From contig JAJXTA010000184.1 in NCBI GenBank assembly GCA_021784265.1, positions 1 through 6,305 of the forward strand: a stretch of DNA of 6,305 nucleotides, in the 5' to 3' direction. Made by a program: the position numbers and the translations under genes. The notes under the pieces are model-generated. The model was not told the DNA's origin. It ran no database searches and was given only the letters and a program-made list of their open reading frames with translations. This DNA comes from a bacterium. Lineage in GTDB: Bacteria > Verrucomicrobiota > Verrucomicrobiia > Limisphaerales > J093. Positions 1 to 6,305 of this stretch are shown here, in pieces; position 1 is the first letter of the stretch, and every line of letters begins with the position of its first letter.

Positions 1-1071
1 AAAGGCGTCGTCCGTCAGGTGCGGATAGGCGCGGCAGACGCGGTCGATCTCCGCCCCCTGGCCAGGGCTGAGCCCTTCTGTCGGGTCGAGGCACCAACGC
101 CCGGCGAGCAAGCCCTGGCGCCGGAGGACCTCGTGGATGCCAGGCAGGCACCCGGCGTAGGCATGGGCGGCATCGAACACGGCCGCGTTGGCGTCGGTGA
201 GTTCATTGGCGAGCCGGAGCAGGTCGGTGGGCACGGGCGCCCCCGCTTGGGCCACCTCGCGGCAGCGCGCGTGCAGCCGGACCGCCGTCTGCGTCCAGAC
301 CGCCCATTGGCCCAGCAGGCCCCCCACCAGGTAACGCCGCACGGTCTGCGTGCCGACCTTGAACGAATACGGGGTCAAGAGGTCCAGCAGGATATGGTCG
401 TCGTTGCCGGTGTAGAGGGCGATATCCTCCCGGCCGGACTCGACCACGGCGCGGACGACGTCGAGGGTCCGATACCGATTGAACGGGGCGATCTTGATGG
501 CCACGACCGCCGCGATCTCGCTGAACCGGCGCCAGAACGCCAGGGACAAGCAACGGCCGCCAGCGGCGGGTTGCAGGTAGAAACCGAACAAGGGGAGAAT
601 CGTCGCCACCGCGCGACAGTGGGCGAGGAGTTCCGCCTCGCTGGCGCGGGGCAGGGCCCCGAGACTGAGCAAGCCGGCGTCATAGCCAAGGTCGCGCGCC
701 AACGTGGCCTCGGCCAGGGCTTGTCGCGTGAGGCCGAACCGGCCCGCGATGGCCAGGGGCCGCTCGCGGAGGTGCCCGCTGGCCCCCGGTGGGCGAGTGG
801 GGCTGGGGCTGGGGCCGGGGCGAGCCGCCCGCAGTGCTTCGATGACGACCTCCAACACCGGGCGATAGAGCCCCACCTTGGGCCGGTGGATGGCAAACTG
901 GGTAGTGTGGACACCCACCGCGATGCCGCCCACACCGCTGGCGAGATAGTAATGGCAGAGGCCACACTGTCGGCGCTCGTCGAACCGACGGCGCGGCGTC
1001 AAAGCCAGGGGACAGGCCGGGATGACCTGTCCGGCCAGCAACTGGCGGCGTAAGGCGTCAGTAGCGTCCAT
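1..1071 (-). CDS. Dihydrodipicolinate synthase (DHDPS/NAL) family aldolase-like protein, C-terminus cut by window edge
   Basis: The minus-strand frame is open from an ATG at 1071 to the left edge, 357 codons without a stop. It reads as a class I aldolase-type TIM barrel of the DHDPS/N-acetylneuraminate lyase superfamily. Visible marks: an N-terminal strand ending in VIPACPLALT (residues 17-25); GVGGIAVGVHTTQF (46-59), where DHDPS carries its GTTGE loop; IAG (108-110); GYDAGLLSL (129-137); a tyrosine in GFYLQPAAGG (Y165); and the Schiff-base lysine in VAIKIAPF (K193). The Y165-K193 spacing of 28 equals that of E. coli DHDPS Tyr133-Lys161. A Pro/Ser-rich insertion (85-96) is unusual. At over 357 residues it exceeds true DHDPS (about 290), with extra C-terminal sequence, so it is probably a divergent lyase/aldolase rather than DapA. 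Substrate unknown. It is cotranscribed with, and overlaps, the upstream SDR gene. Only a few residues are probably missing. Confidence 0.85.
   Translation of the reverse strand, partial: MDATDALRRQLLAGQVIPACPLALTPRRRFDERRQCGLCHYYLASGVGGIAVGVHTTQFAIHRPKVGLYRPVLEVVIEALRAARPGPSPSPTRPPGASGHLRERPLAIAGRFGLTRQALAEATLARDLGYDAGLLSLGALPRASEAELLAHCRAVATILPLFGFYLQPAAGGRCLSLAFWRRFSEIAAVVAIKIAPFNRYRTLDVVRAVVESGREDIALYTGNDDHILLDLLTPYSFKVGTQTVRRYLVGGLLGQWAVWTQTAVRLHARCREVAQAGAPVPTDLLRLANELTDANAAVFDAAHAYAGCLPGIHEVLRRQGLLAGRWCLDPTEGLSPGQGAEIDRVCRAYPHLTDDAF
799..820 (+). repeat. Four-tract G-quadruplex motif inside the DHDPS-family gene
   Basis: On the plus strand, four runs of GGGG (799-802, 805-808, 811-814, 817-820) are separated by CT, CT and CC. 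This is a perfect G4-N2 repeat, the first units being tandem GGGGCT. It lies on the template strand of the leftward gene and encodes the Pro/Ser-rich insertion (residues about 85-91). Two-base loops predict a very stable parallel quadruplex in DNA. No quadruplex would form in the mRNA, which carries the C-rich strand. Confidence 0.7.
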
Positions 1072-2149
1072 CCCGCACCTCGAAGTGGGTAGGTTTGCCC
1101 CAATCCCGCCCCCCGCGGGCGACCCAGTGGGCGGTCCAGTGGAGTGTGGCCTCGAGCGGCGTGGCGGGTGGGCCCAGGGCGGCGCAGAGTCTGGCCGAGT
1201 TGCCGAGGAGGGCGGTGGCGGCCTCGAGCCCTTGGAAGACGGGCGCCCGGCCGAGCAGCACGCCGAGTTGTTCGGCGATGGTGCGCACCGGAAAGACTTC
1301 GGGCCGGCAGAGGTTCCAGACGCTGGGCGGGTTGCTGGCCAGGGCCAGGGCGCGGAGGACCATCTCGTTGGCGTCGCCTTGCCAAATGCAGTTGAAATAG
1401 CCGCTGGTCAGATCGATGGGCTCACCGCGAGCGACCCGCTTGGCGAGATCGACCAAGATGCCATAGCGCAAATCCACCGCGTAGAACAGCCGCAGCAAGG
1501 CAATGGTGGAGCTGTTGCGCTCGGCGCAGAATTGGAAGAGGCGCTCTCGGGCCACCGCCGCGTTGGCGTATTCACCCAGGGGTGTGAGTGGCGCTTCTTC
1601 GGTGGCGCCCCCGGCACTCGCCGGGCCGAGCGGATAGACATTGCCGGTCGAGAGCACGACTATCCTGGCTCGTGGGTAGCGCTGGGCGACCTGCAGCGGC
1701 GCCAAGGTGTTGACGGCCCACGTGGCGGCCGGGTTCCGCGCCGTGCCAAACTTAAGCCCAACGAGATAGACCAGGTTCGATGTGTCCGGGAGGTGCTGCG
1801 CGGCGTTGGGCGCCAACAGGTCGCAACTCAGAGTCTTGACGCCGCGGGCCTCGAGCCAGGCGCGCGTCGGGCCGCCGCCAAACCGACTCACGGCGATGAC
1901 CTCCAGTGGATGCGCGGCCGCCTCAGCCGCCCGGTGGGCCAACACCGCCAAGGTGGGCCCCATTTTGCCGCCCGCACCCAACACCACCAGCGGGCTGGTG
2001 AGGCACCGGATACTCTCCACCAGTGCGGACCGGGGGCGGGTGAGGAAGTCATCCAGCTCGGCTTCCGTCGTGAAGCGCGCGGGGAGGTCGGCGGTGGTGA
2101 AGGGCGGGGGCGAGGGGAGCGGCTCGCCAGCTCTGGCGCATGCGTGCAC
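1058..2149 (-). CDS. NAD-dependent epimerase/dehydratase-like protein (atypical extended SDR)
   Basis: Rossmann-fold sugar-nucleotide epimerase/dehydratase-like protein, 363 residues from the proposed GTG. The dinucleotide-binding loop is GAGGKMG (residues 58-64) after a hydrophobic strand. The next strand ends in VIAVSRF (84-90), and CDLLAP (109-114) follows. VYLVGLKFG (127-135), WAVNTLAP (144-151) and IVVLSTGNVY (163-172) match the central strands of extended SDRs. The expected catalytic Tyr is Y194 in GEYANAAV, but the position four later is alanine, so YxxxK is incomplete. The oxidoreductase function and substrate are therefore uncertain. Start choice: no in-frame ATG precedes the fold. 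GTG at 2149 is preferred over TTG at 2254 because third-position GC falls upstream of 2149. Neither has a clear ribosome site. The stop overlaps the downstream aldolase gene by 14 bp, suggesting the two proteins act on one pathway. Confidence 0.83.
   Translation of the reverse strand: MHACARAGEPLPSPPPFTTADLPARFTTEAELDDFLTRPRSALVESIRCLTSPLVVLGAGGKMGPTLAVLAHRAAEAAAHPLEVIAVSRFGGGPTRAWLEARGVKTLSCDLLAPNAAQHLPDTSNLVYLVGLKFGTARNPAATWAVNTLAPLQVAQRYPRARIVVLSTGNVYPLGPASAGGATEEAPLTPLGEYANAAVARERLFQFCAERNSSTIALLRLFYAVDLRYGILVDLAKRVARGEPIDLTSGYFNCIWQGDANEMVLRALALASNPPSVWNLCRPEVFPVRTIAEQLGVLLGRAPVFQGLEAATALLGNSARLCAALGPPATPLEATLHWTAHWVARGGRDWGKPTHFEVRDGRY
1076..1081 (-). promoter_or_regulatory. Ribosome binding site of the DHDPS-family gene
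   Basis: Read on the minus strand this is GAGGTG, ending 4 nt before the ATG at 1071-1069 (6 nt if only the GAGG core is counted). It lies inside the last codons of the upstream SDR gene, so ribosomes finishing that gene pass over it. It fixes the start of the aldolase gene and supports translational coupling. Confidence 0.6.
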
Positions 2150-2205
2150 GGCGTCCAGGCTAGCCCAACGATAGCGCGAGGGCGACTGGTTTGTGGAACG
2201 GGCGT

Positions 2206-2250
2206 CTCCCGCGAGGCGAGCTGCGGGGCCGGTTCGCCCTCGCGGAGGGC
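2206..2250. repeat. Imperfect inverted repeat with an alternative short hairpin in the divergent intergenic region
   Basis: CTCCCGCGAGG (2206-2216) pairs with CCTCGCGGAG (2238-2247): ten base pairs with one bulged C, around a 21-nt loop. The right arm can instead fold locally as GCCCTC-gcg-GAGGGC (2236-2250, six perfect pairs). No T tract follows on either strand, so it is not a standard intrinsic terminator. It could be an operator or a leader structure for the leftward pair. If the SDR really starts at TTG 2254, this lies in coding sequence. Confidence 0.35.
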
Positions 2251-2294
2251 CCAACAGCCCGGCCCGGGAAGAGACCTGGTGCCAGCGTTGGGGC

Positions 2295-2334
2295 TAATAT
2301 TTGGGATGGCTTTTCCCTACTGCCTCGGTACACT
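2295..2334 (+). promoter_or_regulatory. Putative promoter of the TPR gene, possibly leaderless
   Basis: This is an AT-richer patch in a GC-rich neighbourhood, directly upstream of the TPR gene. Two -10-like hexamers are present: TAATAT (2295-2300) and TACACT (2329-2334), each 4 of 6 against TATAAT. TACACT ends six bases before the ATG at 2341, so initiation there would give a transcript starting at or next to the A of ATG. No good -35 lies 17 bp upstream; TTGGGA at 2301-2306 leaves a 22-bp spacer. No Shine-Dalgarno sequence precedes the ATG. Prediction by eye only. Confidence 0.35.
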
Positions 2335-2340
2335 GTTTAC

Positions 2341-3732
2341 ATGGCAGAGAAAACAGTGCAGGAAGTCTCGCGAGTCTGGCGGGAGCAATATGAAAAGGGC
2401 ATGGCAGCGCTGGAGCGGAACAACCTCGACTACGCCATCAAGATCCTTGCCGCGGTGCTGGAGAAGGAACCGGCCTTTTTTGATTGCCGCCAGGCGTTGC
2501 GGGCGGCGCAGTTTAAGAAGGCGGGCACGGGCGGCGGGGGGTTCTTCAAGAAGATGCTCGGCTCCGCCAGCCCAAAGCTGATGCAGGCCAAGATGGCCGC
2601 CCGGCATCGTCCCCTGGATGCCCTGAGCCTGGCCGAGCAAGTGCTGAGCCCGGATCCCAACAACCTGGAGGCCCATAAAGTGCTGGCCGACGCGGCCCTG
2701 GATGCCGGCCTGCCGCTGACGGCGGTCTTGTCCCTGGAAATCGTGCTGAAACAGGCGCCCAAGGACCGAGAGGTGGCCCTCAAGCTCGCCGACACGCTGG
2801 CCAAGATCGGCCAGGGGGCGCGGGCGGAGCAGATCGTGGGCGATTTGGCGCGGGCCAACCCGCACGACCAGGAGCTGGTCCAACTGGCCAAGGATGTCTC
2901 CGCGCGCCGAACACTGAGCGAAGGGGGCTACGACGCGCTCGAGGACGGAAAGGGTTCCTACCGCGACATCCTGCGGAATGAACAGGAGGCGGTCACCTTG
3001 GAACAAGAGAAGCGCGAGCACAAGCCGGAGGAAGTGGCGACTCGACTCCTGGCCGAATACGAGGCCCGGGTGCCCAAGGAGCCAGGCAATCTGAAACTGC
3101 TGCGGTCGATTGCCGAACTTTACGTCGAGAAGAAGGACTTCGATAAGGCCTTGGAGTATTACCAGCGCATCAGGACCTCCGAGACGGCAGACCCGTCCCT
3201 GGACACCGCCATTACCGAGACCCAGGTGAAGCGATTCGATCAGCTTCGGGAGCAGTTGGACCCCAACGCCTCCGATTACGCCACCCGCGCCGAGCAGCTT
3301 ACGGCCCAGCGAGAGGAGTTCTTGCTGACCAACGCCCAGCGCCGGGTCGAGCGCTATCCGAACGACCTGCTGCTCCGCTTCGAGCTGGGCCAGCTCTATT
3401 TCCAGGCCGGGCGCATTGGTGAGGCGATCCAGGAATTTCAGAAGGCCCAGAGCAGTCCCCATAAGCGCATCGCCGCCCTCTGCTTTCTGGGCCAGTGCTT
3501 CGCCCAACGCGGCATGAACGACTTGGCGGCCCGCACCTTCCAGAACGCGATCAAGGAGAAGACGTTGTTCGATGATGAGAAGAAAGAACTGGTCTATGCC
3601 TTGGGGTGTGCCCTGGAGAAGATGGGGAAGAAAGAGGAGGCGATGGATCAGTTCAAGCTGATCTACGAACTGGATATCGGCTACCGGGACGTGGCGGCCA
3701 AGGTGGACGCCTTCTACTCCGCCCAACGCTGA
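2341..3732 (+). CDS. Tetratricopeptide repeat (TPR) protein
   Basis: Soluble helical-repeat protein of 463 residues with no signal peptide or membrane segment, so probably cytoplasmic and a protein-binding scaffold. TPR-like 34-residue units are seen at about 14-47, 108-141, 142-175, 248-281, 342-375, 376-409 and 413-446, with typical helix A/B patterns such as [21 protein letters not shown] (start near 254) and [20 protein letters not shown] (347-366). A glycine hinge followed by a basic patch, [12 protein letters not shown] (63-74), splits the first TPR from the rest. A non-TPR stretch around LSEGGYDAL and GSYRDIL (192-211) is followed by a charged, probably coiled segment (212-240). The ATG at 2341 is chosen because protein-like sequence begins there; the longer GTG-initiated reading from 2191 looks non-coding. 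Similar proteins occur, from memory, in Verrucomicrobiota without known function. Partners cannot be read from the sequence. Confidence 0.93.
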   Translation: MAEKTVQEVSRVWREQYEKGMAALERNNLDYAIKILAAVLEKEPAFFDCRQALRAAQFKKAGTGGGGFFKKMLGSASPKLMQAKMAARHRPLDALSLAEQVLSPDPNNLEAHKVLADAALDAGLPLTAVLSLEIVLKQAPKDREVALKLADTLAKIGQGARAEQIVGDLARANPHDQELVQLAKDVSARRTLSEGGYDALEDGKGSYRDILRNEQEAVTLEQEKREHKPEEVATRLLAEYEARVPKEPGNLKLLRSIAELYVEKKDFDKALEYYQRIRTSETADPSLDTAITETQVKRFDQLREQLDPNASDYATRAEQLTAQREEFLLTNAQRRVERYPNDLLLRFELGQLYFQAGRIGEAIQEFQKAQSSPHKRIAALCFLGQCFAQRGMNDLAARTFQNAIKEKTLFDDEKKELVYALGCALEKMGKKEEAMDQFKLIYELDIGYRDVAAKVDAFYSAQR

Positions 3733-3787
3733 GCCCGCGGCGGTGGCGGGACCGGTTACAGGTGGGGGTTACCGCCCGGTTGAACTC

Positions 3788-5029
3788 GTGACGACGTCGC
3801 GCCGGGAATTCCTGGCCATTGCCATTTTCGGTTTCACCTACCTGCTGATCAGCGGCCGGCGGCTCAAGTTGCTGCCCTTGAACCGCCCGGCGGCGGCGCT
3901 CCTCGGCGCCGTGCTCATGGTCGCCAGCGGAGTGATGACGCCCGCGCAGGCCTACGGGGCCGTCGATTATGACACCCTGGTCCTCCTCTTGGGGATGATG
4001 CTCCTGGCGGCCTACCTGTTTCTGGCCGGTTTTTTTGACTGGGCCGCCGACGCCATCCTGCGCAAGGCCCGCACCCCGCGGCACCTGCTCCTGGGTCTGG
4101 TGATCACCGCCGGCCTCCTCTCGGCGGTGCTGGTCAACGACACGGTGTGTCTGATGCTCACCCCTCTGGTGGTGGCGGTGATCGCCCGGGGTCGGCTGCC
4201 GTTGCCTCCCTTTCTGCTGGCCTTGGCGATGAGCGCCAACCTGGGCAGCGTGGCCACCCTGGTCGGCAATCCGCAGAACATGATTATCGGCCATCTGTCC
4301 GGCATCCCGTTCCTGCGCTTTTCGACGGCGTTGCTGCCGGCGGCAGCCGCCGGGCTGGCCCTCGAGTACGCGGTGTTGCGCTGGGGGTTCCGGGCCGTCC
4401 TCCGCGCGGCGGAGATTCAGCGGCCCACGGCGCCGCCGCCGGTGTTGGATCGGCGCCTGTTGGTGGTGACGCTGGTGGGCCTCGGGGTGGCGTTTGTCGG
4501 GTTTGTCGCTGGGTTGAATCTGGCCTGGACCGCCTTGGGGGGTGGGGCGCTCGTCATGGTGCTCGCCCGGCGGGATACGCATGAAGTCCTCAAACTGGTG
4601 GACTGGCATCTCTTGGTCTTTTTTGCGGCCCTCTTCGTGGTGGTCGAGGGTTTGAACGGGACCGGGTTGCCTGACCGGATTTATGGGGGCTTGCACGGGG
4701 TGTTTGGAGGCGGCGCGGCGGCGCAAGCGTGGAACCTAGCCTGGTTTGCCACCCTGGGCTCGAACGTCTTCTCCAATGTCCCGTTCGTCTTGGTCGCGGG
4801 CAAGTGGATCAACAACTTCGCCCGGCCTGAGCTCATGTGGAAGGTCATGGCCCTCGCCACGACCTTCGCGGGCAACCTGACGATCCTTGGTTCGGTCGCC
4901 AACATCATCGTGGTCGAATCGGCCCGGAACTACGTGGAGGTGGGGTTCTGGGACTACGCCAAATACGGCATTCCGGTGACGATCCTCACCCTACTGGCCG
5001 GGGTGGCGCTGCTGCTGTGGCTGGCGTAG
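3788..5029 (+). CDS. SLC13/CitMHS/ArsB-NhaD group membrane transporter
   Basis: Polytopic inner-membrane transporter of 413 residues from the GTG at 3788, with about 10-12 hydrophobic segments (for example 8-22, 34-52, 63-84, 99-116, 122-135, 176-198, 224-243, 245-261, 273-289, 352-378, 393-412). Ion-transporter superfamily marks occur in both halves. The first half has [11 protein letters not shown] (116-126) and [15 protein letters not shown] (150-164). The second half has [10 protein letters not shown] (325-334) and [15 protein letters not shown] (361-375). These paired motifs resemble the substrate/cation-binding re-entrant loops of SLC13, ArsB and NhaD proteins. The substrate (dicarboxylate, sulfate, arsenite or Na+/H+) cannot be decided, and no ars gene adjoins it. 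A GTG at 3743 would add 15 residues with low third-position GC, so 3788 is preferred. No clear ribosome site is seen. It follows the TPR gene after 55 bp on the same strand and is probably cotranscribed. Confidence 0.88.
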   Translation: MTTSRREFLAIAIFGFTYLLISGRRLKLLPLNRPAAALLGAVLMVASGVMTPAQAYGAVDYDTLVLLLGMMLLAAYLFLAGFFDWAADAILRKARTPRHLLLGLVITAGLLSAVLVNDTVCLMLTPLVVAVIARGRLPLPPFLLALAMSANLGSVATLVGNPQNMIIGHLSGIPFLRFSTALLPAAAAGLALEYAVLRWGFRAVLRAAEIQRPTAPPPVLDRRLLVVTLVGLGVAFVGFVAGLNLAWTALGGGALVMVLARRDTHEVLKLVDWHLLVFFAALFVVVEGLNGTGLPDRIYGGLHGVFGGGAAAQAWNLAWFATLGSNVFSNVPFVLVAGKWINNFARPELMWKVMALATTFAGNLTILGSVANIIVVESARNYVEVGFWDYAKYGIPVTILTLLAGVALLLWLA

Positions 5030-5252
5030 CCAGAGATTGTCCGCGGGCATCCCGACCAGCCGTGTTCCCAATGCTCCCCGCGGGCGGTTTGGGCCGAGGG
5101 CGTGTCGTCGCTGGCGGAAGGCGTCCGCAGCGCCCGGATTGGGGCCGGAGGCGCAACCGGTGCGGCTCGGCTCCGACCGAGACCCGCCCCGAGCCGGAGG
5201 GTGCGACAGAATCCACTTGCGGCCTCGCCGGCGAGGGGGCAATGTCCCCTAA
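5030..5252. other. Noncoding stretch with several inverted repeats
   Basis: No convincing gene is seen between the transporter stop and the kinase start; open frames here have no recognisable protein features. The stretch holds several potential hairpins. CGCT(g)GCGGA pairs with TCCGCAGCG (5109-5132; nine pairs, one bulge, 5-nt loop). CGGCTCGG pairs with CCGAGCCG (5163-5170/5189-5196). CCTCGCCGGCGAGG is a perfect 14-nt palindrome (5223-5236). AGGGG and CCCCT flank a 7-nt loop (5234-5250). None is followed by a T tract. Several such repeats are expected by chance at this GC content, so a structured RNA is possible but unproven. Confidence 0.4.
5163..5196 (+). other. GC-rich hairpin with two alternative pairings (possible terminator-like element)
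   Basis: CGGCTCGG at 5163-5170 can pair with CCGAGCCG at 5189-5196 (eight perfect pairs, 18-nt loop). Its CTCGG part can instead pair with the nearer CCGAG at 5177-5181 across a 6-nt loop. The two foldings exclude each other. It lies about 135 bp past the transporter stop and lacks a T tract, so it may be a transcript-end or processing structure rather than an intrinsic terminator. Confidence 0.25.
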
Positions 5253-5281
5253 TTGGCGCACGTGGTTGGAACACGTTTAGT
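5253..5281 (+). promoter_or_regulatory. Weak sigma70-like promoter for the kinase gene, overlapping an inverted repeat
   Basis: TTGGCG (5253-5258) and TTTAGT (5276-5281) are separated by 17 bp; each matches 4 of 6 consensus bases. Transcription would start near 5288, leaving about a 50-nt leader before the kinase ATG. The spacer contains ACGTG-gttggaa-CACGT (5260-5276), an inverted repeat with a 7-nt centre that could be a regulator site. This is the most AT-rich part of the intergenic stretch. Prediction by eye only. Confidence 0.3.
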
Positions 5282-5337
5282 GATGTTGCGCGTGCGGCGG
5301 AGGCCGGCCTGAGCTGGCACGGCGGGGGAACGAGCCT

Positions 5338-6305
<968 letters not shown>

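Noticed and set aside
375..965. Minus-strand ATG-initiated open frame of 196 codons inside the DHDPS-family gene
   Set aside because: It is on the right strand but in a different frame from the aldolase motifs. The true frame has no stop across the window and so runs off the left edge.
19..1053. Long plus-strand open frame (344 codons) opposite the DHDPS-family gene
   Set aside because: Its translation is Gly/Arg/Ala/Gln-rich with no recognisable fold, while the minus frame shows clear aldolase motifs; it is a high-GC antisense shadow.
2150..2254. N-terminal extension of the SDR from the TTG at 2254
   Set aside because: Third-position GC is clearly lower here than in the gene body, the sequence does not resemble the fold's start, and TTG is the rarest start codon. 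It is kept only as an alternative.
1022..2581. Plus-strand open frame of 519 codons across the SDR gene and into the TPR gene
   Set aside because: It is antisense to a well-supported SDR and out of frame with the TPR gene, and its composition is unlike a protein. No ribosome site or domain is visible.
2317..3726. Minus-strand open frame of 469 codons opposite the TPR gene
   Set aside because: The length is a product of GC bias mirroring the TPR codons. The translation is Leu/Gln/Gly-rich with no known motifs.
3653..4726. Minus-strand open frame of 357 codons opposite the transporter
   Set aside because: It is extremely rich in Arg/Gln/His/Gly/Pro, the mirror of hydrophobic membrane codons on the other strand.
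5223..5250. Intrinsic terminator at the palindrome and AGGGG/CCCCT hairpin
   Set aside because: No T tract follows on the plus strand, the palindrome has no loop of its own, and the two stems compete for bases.

Overview
The window is about 65-70% GC and gene-dense. It looks like chromosome from a high-GC member of the Planctomycetota-Verrucomicrobiota-Acidobacteriota group. The tetratricopeptide (TPR) protein and the aldolase/epimerase pair resemble, from memory, proteins of Verrucomicrobiota of the Pedosphaera/Limisphaerales kind. This placement is an inference from protein style; no rRNA or other marker gene is present.

Left part (1-2149, minus strand): two overlapping genes read leftward. 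The first is an atypical extended SDR (NAD-dependent epimerase/dehydratase-like). The second is a dihydrodipicolinate-synthase (DHDPS)-family aldolase that runs off the left edge. They overlap by 14 bp, and a GAGGTG ribosome site for the second lies inside the end of the first, so they are probably translationally coupled. They look like a small catabolic module of unknown substrate. The aldolase keeps the Schiff-base Tyr/Lys pair, but the SDR lacks the usual YxxxK lysine.

Middle (2150-5029): a divergent intergenic region with an imperfect inverted repeat and an AT-rich promoter-like patch leads into a 463-residue soluble TPR protein. Its ATG lies just downstream of a -10-like hexamer with no visible ribosome site, so it may be leaderless. 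After 55 bp comes a polytopic membrane protein of the SLC13/CitMHS/ArsB-NhaD transporter group, probably in the same transcript.

Right part (5030-6305): a 308-bp noncoding stretch with several inverted repeats and a weak sigma70-like promoter precedes a PknB-type (Hanks) Ser/Thr protein kinase. Its kinase domain is essentially complete, and the gene is cut by the right edge where a transmembrane segment may begin.

No rRNA, tRNA, CRISPR array, insertion sequence or phage gene was recognised. The most unusual features are the uncharacterised aldolase/SDR pair, the SDR without its catalytic lysine, and a perfect four-tract G-quadruplex motif inside the aldolase gene. I do not see convincing evidence for a wholly new multi-gene system.
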